Shown: positions 34,197-42,734 of the stretch, one piece after another | Layout: each line of letters opens with the position of its first letter | Position numbering within the stretch: the first letter of the stretch is position 1 | From: Chitinibacter sp. FCG-7 | Lineage (GTDB): Bacteria > Pseudomonadota > Gammaproteobacteria > Burkholderiales > Chitinibacteraceae | Direction: 5' to 3' | DNA: 64,000 bases | NCBI RefSeq assembly: GCF_040047665.1 | Contig: NZ_CP157355.1 | Coordinates: 992,001 to 1,056,000, forward strand | Program-made: the position numbers and the translations under genes | The notes under the pieces: model-generated | Told to the model about the DNA's origin: nothing | What the model saw: only the letters and a program-made list of their open reading frames with translations | Database searches by the model: none

Positions 34197-34571
34197 GGCG
34201 TGTTGTTTGTACATATGGCTGATTGTGCAGAGCCGCGCTCGTTGGTCTGGGGCTTAAGTCCCGTCCAAGCAGGCCGAGTGAGGCGCGAGACAAACAGTTT
34301 TATCGTTTGGCTCGCAACGAGAGAGGGCACGGCGGAGCCGACTGCGCCACGGGTCGCCTTTCTTTGCTTCCTTTCTTTGGCGAAGCAAAGAAAGGAAGTG
34401 CCGCGCGGCATTAGCGCCAATCCCTGCCGAGAACATAGTGCGGCTTTAATTATCGTTGCATTTGATCTGCACACCACCTGAGCATCGCAAGAAAAAATAG
34501 GTATTGCCTTCAAAGCTAAATGAATATTGATCTTCCTTGGTATACCCCAAGGAGGAATAAAGGAAACTATC
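34197..34571. other. Gap between permease and ATPase genes, mostly repeat
   Basis: A 375-bp gap with no gene. Most of it is the dispersed repeat at 34247-34405. The last 20 bases supply AAGGAGG (34550-34556) and AGGAA (34561-34565) as SD-like sequences before the ATPase ATG. Confidence 0.6.
34247..34405 (+). repeat. GAGACAAAC/TTTCTTTGC dispersed repeat, copy 1
   Basis: Shared with 51460-51625 in opposite orientation: GGGGCTTAAGTCCC, GCGAGACAAACAG, CGTTTGGCTCGCAACGAG, and the hairpin CTTTCTTTGGCGAAGCAAAG. The right end has a strong stem TTTCTTTG(C)TTCC..CAAAGAAAG. Confidence 0.75.
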
Positions 34572-35726
34572 ATGGCAACAGTCAAACTCAATAACCTTTC
34601 CAAATCCTACGACGGCAAAGCCAAGGTTTTGGACGGCATTAATCTCGATATCAAACATGGCGAATTCGTTGTGCTGGTTGGCCCGTCGGGCTGCGGTAAA
34701 TCAACGCTACTGCGCATGTTGTGCGGGCTTGAATCGATCACGGGCGGCGAGCTGTCGATTGGCGATGCGGTAGTGAATGATTTATCGCCTGCTGAGCGTG
34801 GCATTGCGATGGTGTTCCAGAGCTACGCACTTTACCCGCATATGAGCGTGTATAAAAACATGGCTTTTGGCCTCAAAATCGCTGGTGAAGACAAAGCGCA
34901 AATCGATGTTCGCATCAAAAATGCCGCCAAAATTTTGAAAATCGACCATTTGCTCGAACGCCTACCGCGTGAATTGTCGGGCGGTCAGCGTCAACGTGTC
35001 GCGATTGGTCGCGCGATTGTTCGCGAGCCGAAACTCTTCCTGTTTGACGAGCCACTGTCGAATCTGGACGCGGCCCTGCGCGTGCAGACGCGGCTGGAAA
35101 TTGCCAAACTGCACCGCGATCTGAACGCAACGATGGTGTATGTGACGCATGATCAGGTTGAAGCGATGACGCTGGGTGACAAAATCGTCGTGATGGAAGG
35201 CGGCCATATCCAGCAAGCGGGAACGCCGCTGGAACTGTACCAGCAACCGGCGAATCTATTCGTTGCGACTTTTATCGGCTCGCCCAAAATGAATCTGCTC
35301 AAAGGCCGGGTGACGTCGATTGACGCGGGCGGCGTGTATATCACGCTGGCAGGCGGGCAGGAAATTCGTGCGATGGTTGACGCGGCAAATCTGCAAGTCA
35401 ACGACGAGGTCACCGTTGGCATTCGCGCCGAACATCTGCAGGAAGAGCGGCTCGAAGGCATCACCGACTGCGAAAAATTTAGCGGCAAGGTCAATCTGGT
35501 CGAGCATCTGGGCGAAGCCAATTATCTGTATATCACGCTAGCTAATGGCAGCGACATCGTCGTACGCGGCGATGGCGAGCGCGATGTGGCGCTGGGCTGC
35601 AGCATCGAAATCAGCGCCGCGTGCCAGTCTTTCCACGTCTTTAACGCGGCTGGCCAGGCTTTGCGCCGCCTGAAACCGGGCAATATGCGCTCGTCACGAC
35701 ACAGCCCGTCACTGGCTGCGGCGTAA
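34572..35726 (+). CDS. Sugar ABC transporter ATP-binding protein (UgpC/MsmK type)
   Basis: A 384-residue ATPase. Walker A GPSGCGKSTLLRML, Q-loop VFQSYALYPHMSV, signature LPRELSGGQRQRVAIGRAIV, Walker B KLFLFDEPLSNLDAALR and the H-loop VYVTHDQVEA are all intact. The C-terminal OB-like regulatory domain (from about residue 235) is that of the CUT1 class. It powers the importer formed with the two permeases. ATG 34572 is preferred to the frame start 15 codons upstream because AGGAA lies 6 nt away and MATVKLNNLSKSYDG is the usual N-terminus. Confidence 0.94.
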   Translation: MATVKLNNLSKSYDGKAKVLDGINLDIKHGEFVVLVGPSGCGKSTLLRMLCGLESITGGELSIGDAVVNDLSPAERGIAMVFQSYALYPHMSVYKNMAFGLKIAGEDKAQIDVRIKNAAKILKIDHLLERLPRELSGGQRQRVAIGRAIVREPKLFLFDEPLSNLDAALRVQTRLEIAKLHRDLNATMVYVTHDQVEAMTLGDKIVVMEGGHIQQAGTPLELYQQPANLFVATFIGSPKMNLLKGRVTSIDAGGVYITLAGGQEIRAMVDAANLQVNDEVTVGIRAEHLQEERLEGITDCEKFSGKVNLVEHLGEANYLYITLANGSDIVVRGDGERDVALGCSIEISAACQSFHVFNAAGQALRRLKPGNMRSSRHSPSLAAA

Positions 35727-35776
35727 GGGTAAAGACAAGGGCGACTGATCGTGGCACTTTGATCAGGGTTTTCGCA

Positions 35777-35880
35777 GTGGCGACATAGCTTCACTCGGGC
35801 AAGTAAGCTATGCTGCCACAGCGACCTGCTGGCCGTTTTAGGGGACACCGTCTTGACCTGAGTCGAGATACTGTGGCCCC
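35777..35880 (+). other. Two consecutive hairpins upstream of the TPR-kinase genes
   Basis: Hairpin 1 (35777-35819): GTGGC/GCCAC plus CATAGCTT/AAGCTATG. Hairpin 2 (35841-35880): GGGGACACCGTCTTGAC against GTCGAGATACTGTGGCCCC with small mismatches. Neither has a T-tract. They may form a structured leader or a weak terminator of the sugar operon. Confidence 0.45.
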
Positions 35881-35910
35881 TCCCGCTTAGCCGATTCTGT
35901 TCAAGCCCCT

Positions 35911-38307
35911 ATGCCTAATTCAACCACGATGACCGATGAGCTTGCCGCGCAGCTGGCGCACATCCAGGGCATTTATCATCAGCAGCCCGATCTGGCTCGC
36001 CAGCACTGCGAGCAGTTGATCGGGCAGGCGCGCGAGCAGCATGCCACCTTGCTGCAAATCCATGCTGCCGAGCTGTACGGCAAAATCATGGATCATATGG
36101 GCGAGCCAATCAGCTCGCGCAATTTGCTCTACGAGGCGCTGCAACAGGCGCAGGCGATTCATAATTTCAAGCTCGAAGCCAGGGTATGCGAGCAGATAGC
36201 CCGTTCCTACTACACTGCAGGCGATTACCCCACCGCATTACAAAACTGGCTACGCTGTATCGAGCTATCCGAATTCAAGGAAGGTGAAGCCAGCGTCTGG
36301 ATGCTGGCCAAGGTGGGCGTCGGCCAGGTTTATGATGCGCTGGGCGAATGCCAGACCGCGCTGCTGTTTCACAACAAGGCGCTCAGCCGCATTGGTGAAG
36401 TGGACGATCCCTATCTGCACGCCAAAATCCTGATCAATATCGGCGTCGTCCAGCTTAAGCTCGATTCACTCAAAGCCGCTGAAGAGGCGCTTACTCAATC
36501 GCTGGATTTATGCCTCAAGCATGATTTTCCCGACTATGCCGCCACGTCGTTTTCCCGGCTGGCCGAAATCTCGCTCAAGGAAAATGCGCTCGATCAGGCC
36601 ATGGAGCTGCTGGGCAATGCGCTGCACTATGCGCGCAAGGTCAATTACCGCTGGGGCGAGGCCAATATTCTGCACAATATGGCGCTGATTCATTCGCGCC
36701 AGCACGATGATCAGGCGGCGCTGGAGCGGGTGTTTATTGCGCAGGGCATTGCCCGCACCGCACAGTTCTCCCCGGTGCTGATGCGCCTGCATCAATCGGC
36801 GGCCCGCTTTGCCGAACAGACCGGCCAGATTTCATTGGCGATTAGCGAATTGAAAGCCGGTATTGCGCTGCAAACGCATTTGCAGCACAGCAATCAGAGC
36901 GCAGAAAACGATGCTCTGGTGCGCAAAACCAATTTACGCGCCAGCACCAGCAGCAAGCTGGTTGATCTGGCCAATCACCACCTGATCGAACACGGCGACA
37001 GCAGCGACTTCTGGCCGCTGATTGCGCAGGCAGGCTGCGATATTTTGCAGCTTGATCGCGTCAGCATCTGGCAGCTCAGCGCCAATGAGGTACAGCTGGA
37101 TAATCTGTACTGCAGCGAACAACGCCTCTATCCTGCCCGGCTAACGCTGTATCGCGAGCAGATTCCGGTGTTTTTCTCCAGCCTGGCCCGCAAGCAGGCG
37201 ACGATTGCGCACGATGCCGAGCACCATCATTACGTCTGGGATCTGGCACAGCACTATCTGCTACCACGGCAGGTGCACTCAGTGATGATTTTCCAGCTCC
37301 AGTACAACGAGCGACAGATTTTGCTGATGTTTGAACATCAGGGCACCCAGCGCAACTGGCTGCCCGATGAGGTGCAATATGGCCATCAGTTGAGCAATAT
37401 CGCCGCACGTGCGCTCAGCAACGAAGACCGCCGCCATTTCCAGGATGAGATCCATATTCTGAATGCACGCCTGAGCGAAGCGCACACCGAGCTGGAACAA
37501 CGCGTAGAAGAGCGCACGCAAGTGCTGGCACAAAGTAACCACGAGCTGGAGCAAGCCATGCACCAGCTGGTGCAAACCGAAAAAATGGCCGCACTGGGGC
37601 GGCTGGTATCGGGCATTGCCAGCGAGCTGGTGACGCCGCTGGAAGAAGCGCTGCTGTATAGCCAGTCGCTCAATCAGAGCAGCACGCAAATTGCGCGGCA
37701 GCTGGCCGACAATGCGCTGAAAAAATCCGACCTGCTCGGCATGGTGGCCACCATCCACATGCAAAGCAGCAGCATCGAGCAGAAAATCGCCAAAGCCAGC
37801 GAGCTGGTCAGCCAGTTCAAGCTGGTGGCCGTCGATACCAGCAGCGAGCGCCGCCGCGCCTTTAATCTGTATCAGACCGTGCAGGATCTGGTCAGAATCC
37901 TGTCGCGCTCGCTGGCCGGGCCATCGCAGCAGATTTTGCTGGCGATTGATCCGGCCATTGAACTCGACAGCTACCCCGGCGCGCTCGAGCAGATTCTGAC
38001 GCATCTGATCCAGAACTCGCTGCAGCATGGTCTGGCTGGCAGAGACAACGGCATGATCGAATTGAACGCCCAGCAAATCGGCCAGCAGCTGGTGCTCAGT
38101 TGTTGCGACAACGGCAGCGGCATTGCGCCCGGTATGCTCGCGCATGTGATGGAGCCTTTTGTGCATGGCGATCAGGCGCACAGCGGGCTGGGCTTGTATA
38201 TCAGCAGCAATCTGGCCAGGGAGGTATTGGGCGGCAGGCTATATGTAGAAAGCTCTACAAGGCAATACACCCTGATAAAACTGGAAATCCCCTTGCGCGC
38301 GCCCTAG
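35911..38307 (+). CDS. TPR-GAF histidine kinase-like protein without phospho-acceptor His
   Basis: A 798-residue cytoplasmic protein. TPR-like helices (about 1-310; for example AEEALTQSLDLCLKHDFPDY), a GAF-like domain (about 345-510), a coiled coil (ELEQRVEERTQVLAQSNHEL), then a HisKA-like helix and HATPase. The H-box reads SGIASELVTPLEEAL: the His is Ser571, while the paralogue has GIAHELNTP. The ATP-binding part keeps NSLQHG, DNGSGIAPG and SGLGLYIS. It may bind ATP and act as a partner or regulator of the next kinase. There is no clear SD; ATG 35929 is an alternative that aligns with the paralogue's start. Confidence 0.85.
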   Translation: MPNSTTMTDELAAQLAHIQGIYHQQPDLARQHCEQLIGQAREQHATLLQIHAAELYGKIMDHMGEPISSRNLLYEALQQAQAIHNFKLEARVCEQIARSYYTAGDYPTALQNWLRCIELSEFKEGEASVWMLAKVGVGQVYDALGECQTALLFHNKALSRIGEVDDPYLHAKILINIGVVQLKLDSLKAAEEALTQSLDLCLKHDFPDYAATSFSRLAEISLKENALDQAMELLGNALHYARKVNYRWGEANILHNMALIHSRQHDDQAALERVFIAQGIARTAQFSPVLMRLHQSAARFAEQTGQISLAISELKAGIALQTHLQHSNQSAENDALVRKTNLRASTSSKLVDLANHHLIEHGDSSDFWPLIAQAGCDILQLDRVSIWQLSANEVQLDNLYCSEQRLYPARLTLYREQIPVFFSSLARKQATIAHDAEHHHYVWDLAQHYLLPRQVHSVMIFQLQYNERQILLMFEHQGTQRNWLPDEVQYGHQLSNIAARALSNEDRRHFQDEIHILNARLSEAHTELEQRVEERTQVLAQSNHELEQAMHQLVQTEKMAALGRLVSGIASELVTPLEEALLYSQSLNQSSTQIARQLADNALKKSDLLGMVATIHMQSSSIEQKIAKASELVSQFKLVAVDTSSERRRAFNLYQTVQDLVRILSRSLAGPSQQILLAIDPAIELDSYPGALEQILTHLIQNSLQHGLAGRDNGMIELNAQQIGQQLVLSCCDNGSGIAPGMLAHVMEPFVHGDQAHSGLGLYISSNLAREVLGGRLYVESSTRQYTLIKLEIPLRAP

Positions 38308-38418
38308 ACACAGGGTGGCCAGAAACGGCAGAAAAAACCCAAAACTATGCCACACTGGATTTATTCATTGCGGGTTTAGTGAAACAGACCCAAGCGTTTA
38401 TTACTACAGGAAAGCACC

Positions 38419-40833
38419 GTGCAATCCGATCTGGCCGCCCAGCTCATCCAAATCGAACACATCTGGCATAGTCAGCCCGAAGCGGCACGGCTAGCCTGCC
38501 TTGAGTTGATTACCGAGGCGCGCGAGCTGCGCCAGCCCTATTACCAGATTTGCGCCGCCGAGCTGTACGGCAAAATCATGGATCACGAAGGCCGCGCTTT
38601 TGAAGCGCGCAATGTGCTGTACGAAGCAGTCCAGCAGGCGCAGGCACTGCATGATTTTATTCTGGAAGCACGGATTTACGAGCAGATTGCCCGCCTGCAT
38701 TACACCAAGGGCGAATACCGTACCGCCTTGCAAAACTGGCTCACCTGCATCGAGCTGGCCGAGAGCGACGCCAAAACCTGGATGCAGGCCAAAGTGGGCG
38801 TTGGGCAGATTTACGACGCGCTGGACGATCCTCAAGCGGCCATCCAGTTTCATCAGGCCGCCGCAGCGCGCATTGATGAAGTCAACGATCCGTATCTGGA
38901 AGCCAAAATCTACATCAATCTGGGCGTCAATCTGCTGCGCTGCCACCGCAATACCGAAGCCAGACAAATTCTGGAGCGCGCACGCGATTTGTGTCTGATC
39001 CACCATTTCCCCGATTACGCCGCCGAATCCTACTACCGGCTGGGCGAAATCGCGCTGGACGAAGGCGATCTGGATCTGGCCATGCACTTGCTCGACAATG
39101 CGCTCAAGCTGGCGCAACAGGTCGCCTATCAGTGGGGGCTAGCCAATATCTACAGCGCAATAGCCAAAATCCACGCCCGGCGCGAACACTGGCAGCAAGC
39201 GCTCGATGTCATTCACGAAGGCCAGCGCATTGCGCTGGAAAATGACTTCTCACACATCCTGATGCGCCTGCATCTGGCAGCCGCCAGCTATGCCGAAGCC
39301 TTATTTAATATGCCGCTGGCGCTAGCCGAACTGAAAGCCGGTTTTGAATTTCAGCAGCAGCTCAATAACAGCAGCCAGCCTGAACAGCGCGCAGAGCTGG
39401 AGCAAAAAACCGGCCTGCGCCTGAGCGTGGGCAGCATGCTGATCAATCTGGCCAATCACCCGGCCATCGAGCACGGCAGACCCGACGAGTTCTGCCCCGA
39501 AATTACCCAGGCGGCAACCCGGATTCTGAATCTGGATCGGGTGGGATTGTGGCTGTACGAGGCCGATCAGCTCAGCTGCCTGAGTATGTACTGTCGCCAA
39601 AGCGGGCAATTTATTCACGAAGCACCGATTCTGGCCTCGGCAGCGCCGGTATTTATGCGCCTGATGTCGCGCCACAAATCGCTGATTGCCCACGACGCGC
39701 TGCACCACCCCGACGGCTGGGATCTGGCCGAATATTATCTGCAACCACGCCAGATTCCATCCATCCTGGCTTTTCCGGTTCACAGCAGCAATCAGCATTA
39801 TGTGCTGATGTTCGAGCACCGTGGCGAACAGCGAAACTGGATTCCGGACGATATCCAGCACGCCAGCCAGATCGCCGATATTGCGGTGCGCGCGATGACC
39901 AATCAGGAGCGCAGGCTGTTCCAGCATGAGATTCACGAGCTCAATGTGCGGCTGATCGAGTCGAACGAAGCATTGGAAAGCCGGGTGCAGGAGCGCACCA
40001 AGGCATTGGCGCAAAGCAATCAGGAGCTGCATCTGGCGATGGACAAGCTGGTGCAGTCGGAAAAACTCGCCGCACTGGGCAGCCTGGTCGCCGGGATAGC
40101 GCACGAGCTCAATACCCCGCTGGGCGCAGCGCTGACCTGCAGCAGCGCCCTGAGCGCCAGCAGCCAGGAGCTTGATCAGCAGCTGCAAAGCAATGCGCTG
40201 AAAAAATCGACGCTGGAAAGCTATATCAGCAACAATCTGGACGCCAGCCAGCTAATCGAGCGCAATATCCGTCGTGCCAGCGATCTGGTCTCGCATTTCA
40301 AGCAGGTTGCCGTCGATACCGACAGCACCAGGCGTCGCGAATTCGATCTGGCCGAGCTGATCGACGAAGTGCTGCTGATGCTGCACCCGCAGCTCAAACA
40401 CACACAGCATCGCGTGCAAAACCAGATTCCGGCTGGCGTATTATTCAACAGCTATCCGGGGCCGCTGGAGCAGATTTTCAGCAATTTCATCCTGAATAGC
40501 GTTCTGCACGGTTTTGAAAGCCTGCCCTCAGGTCAAATCACCATTTCGCTGGCCGAGCTCGCGCCTGACTATTGCCGCATCGTGTATCAGGACAATGGTT
40601 GCGGTATCAGCAGCGAGCTGCAAAAACGCGTCTTCGATCCGTTTTTCACTACCAAGCTGGGCAAGGGCGGCAGTGGGCTGGGGCTGTATATTGCCTACAA
40701 TCTGGCCACCGGCGTATTGGGCGGCGAGCTGTATCTCGATAGCGAGCCGGGGCAATTTACCCGCTTTACGCTGCATCTGCCGCTATTGGCGCCCAATGTA
40801 CAGCAGCCCGATTTAAGCGAGCCGAGTATCTAG
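38419..40833 (+). CDS. TPR-GAF histidine kinase (intact paralogue)
   Basis: An 804-residue cytoplasmic kinase in tandem with its paralogue and alike over its full length. TPR-like helices (AELYGKIMDHEGRAFEARNV; YRTALQNWLTCIELAE), a GAF-like domain, the coiled coil ALESRVQERTKALAQSNQEL, and the H-box VAGIAHELNTPLGAAL with H562. The HATPase has NSVLHG, YQDNGCGIS, FDPFFTTK and GGSGLGLYIAYNLA. It has no receiver domain, so its partner must be separate; the CheY-like protein at 41730 is the nearest candidate. It starts at GTG 38419 with SD AGGAAA. Confidence 0.9.
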   Translation: MQSDLAAQLIQIEHIWHSQPEAARLACLELITEARELRQPYYQICAAELYGKIMDHEGRAFEARNVLYEAVQQAQALHDFILEARIYEQIARLHYTKGEYRTALQNWLTCIELAESDAKTWMQAKVGVGQIYDALDDPQAAIQFHQAAAARIDEVNDPYLEAKIYINLGVNLLRCHRNTEARQILERARDLCLIHHFPDYAAESYYRLGEIALDEGDLDLAMHLLDNALKLAQQVAYQWGLANIYSAIAKIHARREHWQQALDVIHEGQRIALENDFSHILMRLHLAAASYAEALFNMPLALAELKAGFEFQQQLNNSSQPEQRAELEQKTGLRLSVGSMLINLANHPAIEHGRPDEFCPEITQAATRILNLDRVGLWLYEADQLSCLSMYCRQSGQFIHEAPILASAAPVFMRLMSRHKSLIAHDALHHPDGWDLAEYYLQPRQIPSILAFPVHSSNQHYVLMFEHRGEQRNWIPDDIQHASQIADIAVRAMTNQERRLFQHEIHELNVRLIESNEALESRVQERTKALAQSNQELHLAMDKLVQSEKLAALGSLVAGIAHELNTPLGAALTCSSALSASSQELDQQLQSNALKKSTLESYISNNLDASQLIERNIRRASDLVSHFKQVAVDTDSTRRREFDLAELIDEVLLMLHPQLKHTQHRVQNQIPAGVLFNSYPGPLEQIFSNFILNSVLHGFESLPSGQITISLAELAPDYCRIVYQDNGCGISSELQKRVFDPFFTTKLGKGGSGLGLYIAYNLATGVLGGELYLDSEPGQFTRFTLHLPLLAPNVQQPDLSEPSI

Positions 40834-40842
40834 CAAGCACTG

Positions 40843-41574
40843 TCAGGGCGTCGCTTCATCGATCACTTGCATACGCAGCGGCAGAATCAGCTCGCTCTCA
40901 ACCGCCACGCCACCGCGCCTCGCCGCTCTGAATGTCCATTCATTCAAAACCTGCTTTCTGGCCACTTGATCAAAAGCGTCATAGCCGCTGCTTTGCATAA
41001 TCTCGACCTCGCGCACCTCTCCGCTGGCCGCCAGCACAATGCGCAGCCTGACCGTGCCACTGGCTTTTTGCTGGCGCAATTTGCGCGGAATATCCGGTGC
41101 CGGATGGCGTAGCAAAGCAGCGCCGGCGCTATCTACAGCAGATACTTTGCTGGCTGTGGCTGAATGCGGGCCTGCTGAAGCGGCTGGATTGCGCTCTGCG
41201 GCAAGGCGCTCTGTCGCCGCTTCAGTAGCGACTTTCTCTCCTGACGCGGCGACAGCTGGGCTTTGCTGCGCAGCCGGGGCGGGCTGCTCTAGCTGCTGTC
41301 GCTTCGGTAGCAGCTGGCCAGGCTGGGCACGCGATAGCGGCGCTTTGCCCGACTGCTTTACGGCTTGCGGTACAGGTTGCGGTACGGGCTGGGCGGCGGG
41401 TTTTTGCGCTGCAATCTGATCCGATGAAGCAGGTGGAACAGATGACGAAGGCAGCAGATCAAGCACCATCATCACCGCGCTGGCGCGCTCAGGCGGCGTG
41501 TACGGCAGCCAGACGATCAGGCAGGCGTGGATCAGCAGCGACAACAGGGCAATCCATTTCCAACTCAATTGCAT
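40843..41574 (-). CDS. TonB-like energy transducer
   Basis: A 243-residue protein with an N-terminal membrane anchor (IALLSLLIHACLIVWLP), a long Pro/Ala/Gln-rich periplasm-spanning stretch (about 30-165), and a TonB C-terminal domain (GTVRLRIVLAASGEVREVEI; FRAARRGGVAVESELILPL). It couples proton-motive force to an outer-membrane receptor, possibly the one encoded at 45245. No exbB or exbD lies beside it. It sits alone on the minus strand between signalling genes. Confidence 0.85.
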   Translation of the reverse strand: MQLSWKWIALLSLLIHACLIVWLPYTPPERASAVMMVLDLLPSSSVPPASSDQIAAQKPAAQPVPQPVPQAVKQSGKAPLSRAQPGQLLPKRQQLEQPAPAAQQSPAVAASGEKVATEAATERLAAERNPAASAGPHSATASKVSAVDSAGAALLRHPAPDIPRKLRQQKASGTVRLRIVLAASGEVREVEIMQSSGYDAFDQVARKQVLNEWTFRAARRGGVAVESELILPLRMQVIDEATP

Positions 41575-41729
41575 ACCTTACTTCCCGAGTGCCAGACAAA
41601 GCGCCCCATATGGGCGTTCGCCTAGCCATGCATTTGCAGCCGGAAGTGAATCTACTGACACCAGGCCAGCCCGGCTGCGCTTCAAATAAAAACTGCTAAA
41701 GTGGATTATTCCACCACAGGCAGCCTACG

Positions 41730-42095
41730 ATGACCTTCACCATGCTTATTGTTGACGACAGCCGAGTTTCACGCCTGATGCTACGCTCGCAGCTGGCCGA
41801 TCTGCGCCCCGACTGGCATTTTCTGGAGGCCGCCAACGGTCAGGAAGCCATTGACCATGCCATCCGCGAAACCGTCCAGCTGGTCAGCATGGATCTGAAC
41901 ATGCCGGGCATGGATGGCATTGAAGCCGCCCGCCAGCTGCATGCGCTGCAAAGCGAAGCCAAAATCATTCTGCTCACGGCCAATGTGCAGCAAAGCACGC
42001 GCGATCGCGCTGCCGGTGCCAGTCTCTATTTCATTCCCAAACCGATCAACGAGCAGACGCTGCTGCAGATTATTGCTTTTGCCGAGGGCCAATAA
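41730..42095 (+). CDS. CheY-like stand-alone response regulator
   Basis: A 121-residue single receiver domain. Acidic pocket VDDS, phospho-acceptor D55 in SMDLNMPGMDGIEAA, Thr in LLTANV and Lys in IPKPINEQTL. No output domain. Its stop overlaps the start of the CheC-like gene (TAATG), so the two are coupled; the CheC-like protein is its likely phosphatase. Confidence 0.92.
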   Translation: MTFTMLIVDDSRVSRLMLRSQLADLRPDWHFLEAANGQEAIDHAIRETVQLVSMDLNMPGMDGIEAARQLHALQSEAKIILLTANVQQSTRDRAAGASLYFIPKPINEQTLLQIIAFAEGQ

Positions 42096-42712
42096 TGCGC
42101 GAGTTTACGCCTTTGCAGCAGGATGCCATCTGCGAGATTTTCAATATCAGCGTCGGGCAGGCTGCCGCCACAATGAGCCAGATGGTCGGTGAAGAAGTCC
42201 TGCTTTCGGTCCCCAATATCCAGTTCTACACGCTGGAAAACGCCTGCGAGCTGCTCTCAAAAAGCAATTTGCGCATTTGCGGTGTCCAGCAGGATTTTGA
42301 CGGCTGCTTTAATGGCCACGCTTTTCTGATTTTTCCCGAAAACCGCTCGCTAGAGCTGGTACGGCTGATGATAGGCAAAAACATGCCGATCGAGTACCTG
42401 TCCGAGCTTGAGCAAGACGCGCTGGCCGAGGTGGGCAATATCATCCTCAATGCCTGCCTGGCCTCGCTATCCGAAGTATTTCAGCAGCAATTTCATTGCG
42501 GCCTGCCCATCTTGCACATCGGCAGCAGTCAGGAAGTGCTGCAGCGCTGTCAGCCCGAACAGCTGGTCATGCTGCTGCATATCCAGTTCACGCTGGCTGA
42601 TCGCAAAATCGAAGGTTATGTCATTTTCATCATGAATTCGGATTCACTGGATTTACTGGTGTATGAAATCGAGAAATTTCTATCAGGTATAGGGCCGCAG
42701 GCCAGTTACTGA
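42095..42712 (+). CDS. CheC-like phosphatase
   Basis: A 205-residue CheC/CheX/FliY-type protein with two pseudo-repeats, each holding the phosphatase signature: LQQDAICEIFNISVGQAAAT near the N-terminus and LEQDALAEVGNIILNACLAS in the second half (D/S-xxx-E-xx-N pattern). It should remove phosphate from the CheY-like protein encoded one base upstream. It is not near flagellar or chemotaxis genes, so the pair probably serves another pathway. Confidence 0.82.
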   Translation: MREFTPLQQDAICEIFNISVGQAAATMSQMVGEEVLLSVPNIQFYTLENACELLSKSNLRICGVQQDFDGCFNGHAFLIFPENRSLELVRLMIGKNMPIEYLSELEQDALAEVGNIILNACLASLSEVFQQQFHCGLPILHIGSSQEVLQRCQPEQLVMLLHIQFTLADRKIEGYVIFIMNSDSLDLLVYEIEKFLSGIGPQASY

Positions 42713-42732
42713 TTAGCTCAGGGCCATATACA
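42685..42732 (+). repeat. Palindromic GGTATA/ATACCC-like repeat, copy 7 (degenerate)
   Basis: AGGTATAGGGCCGCAGGCC...CAGGGCCATATACA. It has the right length and position (overlapping the CheC-like stop), but the right end is only ATATAC. Confidence 0.4.
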
Positions 42733-42734
42733 TC

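Noticed and set aside
38222..38272. AGGTATTGGGCGG...GGCAATACACC at the end of the first TPR-kinase gene, repeat-like
   Set aside because: The paralogue has the same length and related residues at this place, so it is ordinary kinase coding sequence.
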